A stretch of DNA of 34,143 bases from contig NZ_JARKPQ010000129.1 of assembly GCF_029975155.1 (NCBI RefSeq), forward strand, positions 1-34,143, read 5' to 3'. How positions within the stretch are numbered: the stretch's first letter is position 1; each line of letters begins with the position of its first letter. This stretch comes from Propionicimonas sp. GTDB lineage: Bacteria > Actinomycetota > Actinomycetes > Propionibacteriales > Propionibacteriaceae. The notes below the pieces were generated by a model. That model did no database searches and was not told the origin of the DNA. It was given only the letters and a program-made list of their open reading frames with translations. Below are positions 33,441 to 34,143 of the stretch, one piece after another. The position numbers were made by a program, and so were the translations under genes.

Positions 33441-33474
33441 TGTCCACCGGCTGCAGTCGACACCCGTTATGCGG
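33441..33474 (+). promoter_or_regulatory. Repeated bipartite promoter-like box, copy C
   Basis: TGTCCACC (33441-33448), 16 bases, CGTTATGCGG (33465-33474). The following bases up to the ribosome binding site (GGGCCGATGAC...ATGCAG) also match copy B, so a whole promoter-leader unit is duplicated. Confidence 0.6.
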
Positions 33475-33512
33475 GGTGACTGGCTTGTCTGGGCCGATGA
33501 CAGGAGGCCGCG

Positions 33513-34001
33513 ATGCAGTGCAAGAAATGCCACTGCAGCATTCGGCGGTCGATGTCGCTCTTGCCCGACCATGTGAAGGAGACCGGTGCCCTTCGCCCCG
33601 TCGAACTGCTGCGGGCGGTTAACACCTCCGACCAGCTCGGACTGGCCAAGCGCGAGGGCGAGCCGAACGCAGCGGCCGTTGCCGATGAAGCCCGAGAACC
33701 TGCGGCACTCTTCCTGACTCGGGGGCTGGGTCTCGGCCTCGGTGTCGATAGCCGCAGGCGGCGACGCCGAGGCGGCTCCCACGCTCGTCGCCCCTTCCAT
33801 CGGCTGGCTGGCAGCCCTGCGGTCAACCAACCTCTCGGCGGTGGGCCGTGGGTGTCGGCCGCCTATGCTGAGGAGCAGCCCTGGACGCGAGATCCGCGCG
33901 GGTCTCGGGTGCAGAGCTATTCCCCACGTATTCCCCACGGCAAGGTGACGAAGTGGCAATCAACCCGCATGAGACCTTGTCAGGGGGCCATTATCGACTG
34001 A
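33513..34001 (+). CDS. Hypothetical ORF with N-terminal cysteine pair, probably truncated
   Basis: It begins at ATG 33513 with GGAGG six bases upstream and promoter box C in front, so expression is credible. The first ~70 residues start MQCKKCHCSIRRS, where CxxCxC could bind zinc. The remainder is low-complexity (LGLGLGVDSRRRRRRGG) and then runs through att copy 3, which is non-coding elsewhere. The genuine C-terminus is probably lost and the true coding part may end before about 33790. No family recognised. Confidence 0.4.
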   Translation: MQCKKCHCSIRRSMSLLPDHVKETGALRPVELLRAVNTSDQLGLAKREGEPNAAAVADEAREPAALFLTRGLGLGLGVDSRRRRRRGGSHARRPFHRLAGSPAVNQPLGGGPWVSAAYAEEQPWTRDPRGSRVQSYSPRIPHGKVTKWQSTRMRPCQGAIID

Positions 34002-34034
34002 TAGAAGAGAGCTTCAACTCCTCTCTCGCGCACA
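33863..34034 (+). repeat. att-like repeat, copy 3 (probable chromosomal junction)
   Basis: Same order as copies 1 and 2 up to the core: CTATGCTG, hairpin 33888-33907, TTCCCCACG at 33920-33928 and 33931-33939, CCTTGTCAG at 33975-33983 and the tRNA-T-arm-like core ending GCGCACA at 34034. Identity with the other copies stops there. The mirrored CTGACAAGG box and family hairpin are absent and unrelated sequence follows, as expected at the outer attR of an island. Confidence 0.75.
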
Positions 34035-34040
34035 GCACGC

Positions 34041-34086
34041 GAAACCCCCTCCGATTAGGGTCGATACCCAAATCGGAGGGGGTTTC
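34041..34086. terminator. Strong terminator right of att copy 3
   Basis: GAAACCCCCTCCGATT (34041-34056) and AATCGGAGGGGGTTTC (34071-34086) form a perfect 16-bp stem. It differs from the hairpins after copies 1 and 2 and lies seven bases after the tRNA-like 3' end, so it may be the native terminator of the tRNA gene that received the island. Confidence 0.75.
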
Positions 34087-34143
34087 AGCATGTCCGCAGC
34101 AGTCCGGCCGCGCCTACTCCCGCCACCGTGACTGTGGCTGGGC

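Noticed and set aside
26300..34034. CRISPR array
   Set aside because: The repeats are ~170 bp long and 3.7-3.9 kb apart, with no short regular spacers and no cas genes.
1..34143. Intact prophage or complete conjugative element
   Set aside because: No capsid, terminase or tail genes, no integrase and no relaxase were found; only fragments of transfer functions remain in this window.

Overview
The window is high-GC DNA with frequent GTG and TTG starts, leaderless promoters and actinobacterial transfer genes. It fits an actinomycete (Actinomycetota); I cannot name the genus. Nearly all of it looks like a composite genomic island: pieces of integrative conjugative elements, insertion-sequence wreckage and cargo.

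Layout. 1-2238: a two-gene module whose second gene is a large sigma-70-like protein. 2395-7695: a defence-like block on the minus strand, made of a zinc-hook AAA ATPase coupled to a GIY-YIG nuclease-like gene, a membrane-anchored protein, and an abortive-infection (Abi_C-like) gene. 7934-9932: an IS5-type element plus fused remnants of IS630, IS3 and IS110 types. 10359-12144: a divergent pair of an anchored coiled-coil protein and an XRE regulator with a membrane segment. 12429-21411: a nucleotide-chemistry cluster (adenylate-kinase-like, ThiD-like, thymidylate-synthase-like, deoxyribosyltransferase-like, exonuclease-like, radical SAM, P-loop kinase). It is broken at 15.3-18.7 kb by transposase remnants and a fragment of an SCO6880-type conjugation gene. 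21512-22165: a decayed second copy of the sigma module. 22233-24353: a Ser/Thr kinase gene split by an IS1380-type element. 24656-26438: an ArdC-type antirestriction operon. 26.3-34.1 kb: two ~3.7-3.9 kb segments bounded by three direct copies of a tRNA-3'-end-like attachment site, carrying membrane genes, an acyltransferase relic, DinB, HAD and glycerol-1-phosphate dehydrogenase relics, and a toxin-antitoxin pair.

How it may work together. The sequence suggests tandem accretion of related mobile elements at one tRNA 3' end. The last att copy (ending 34034) is followed by an unrelated strong terminator and lacks the right arm, so it probably marks the chromosomal junction. Three promoter-like boxes with identical spacing (TGTCCACC-N16-CGTTATGCGG) precede mobile-element genes and may be targets of the sigma-like protein.

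Most interesting cargo. (1) The nucleotide cluster: its thymidylate-synthase-like enzyme has Asp at the position that selects cytosine over uracil, and it is coupled to a MilB-like N-glycosidase and a ThiD-like kinase. This predicts production and phosphorylation of a hydroxymethylated cytosine or pyrimidine, possibly a bacimethrin- or mildiomycin-like antimetabolite. (2) The ATPase/GIY-YIG/membrane trio is a candidate, possibly undescribed, defence system.
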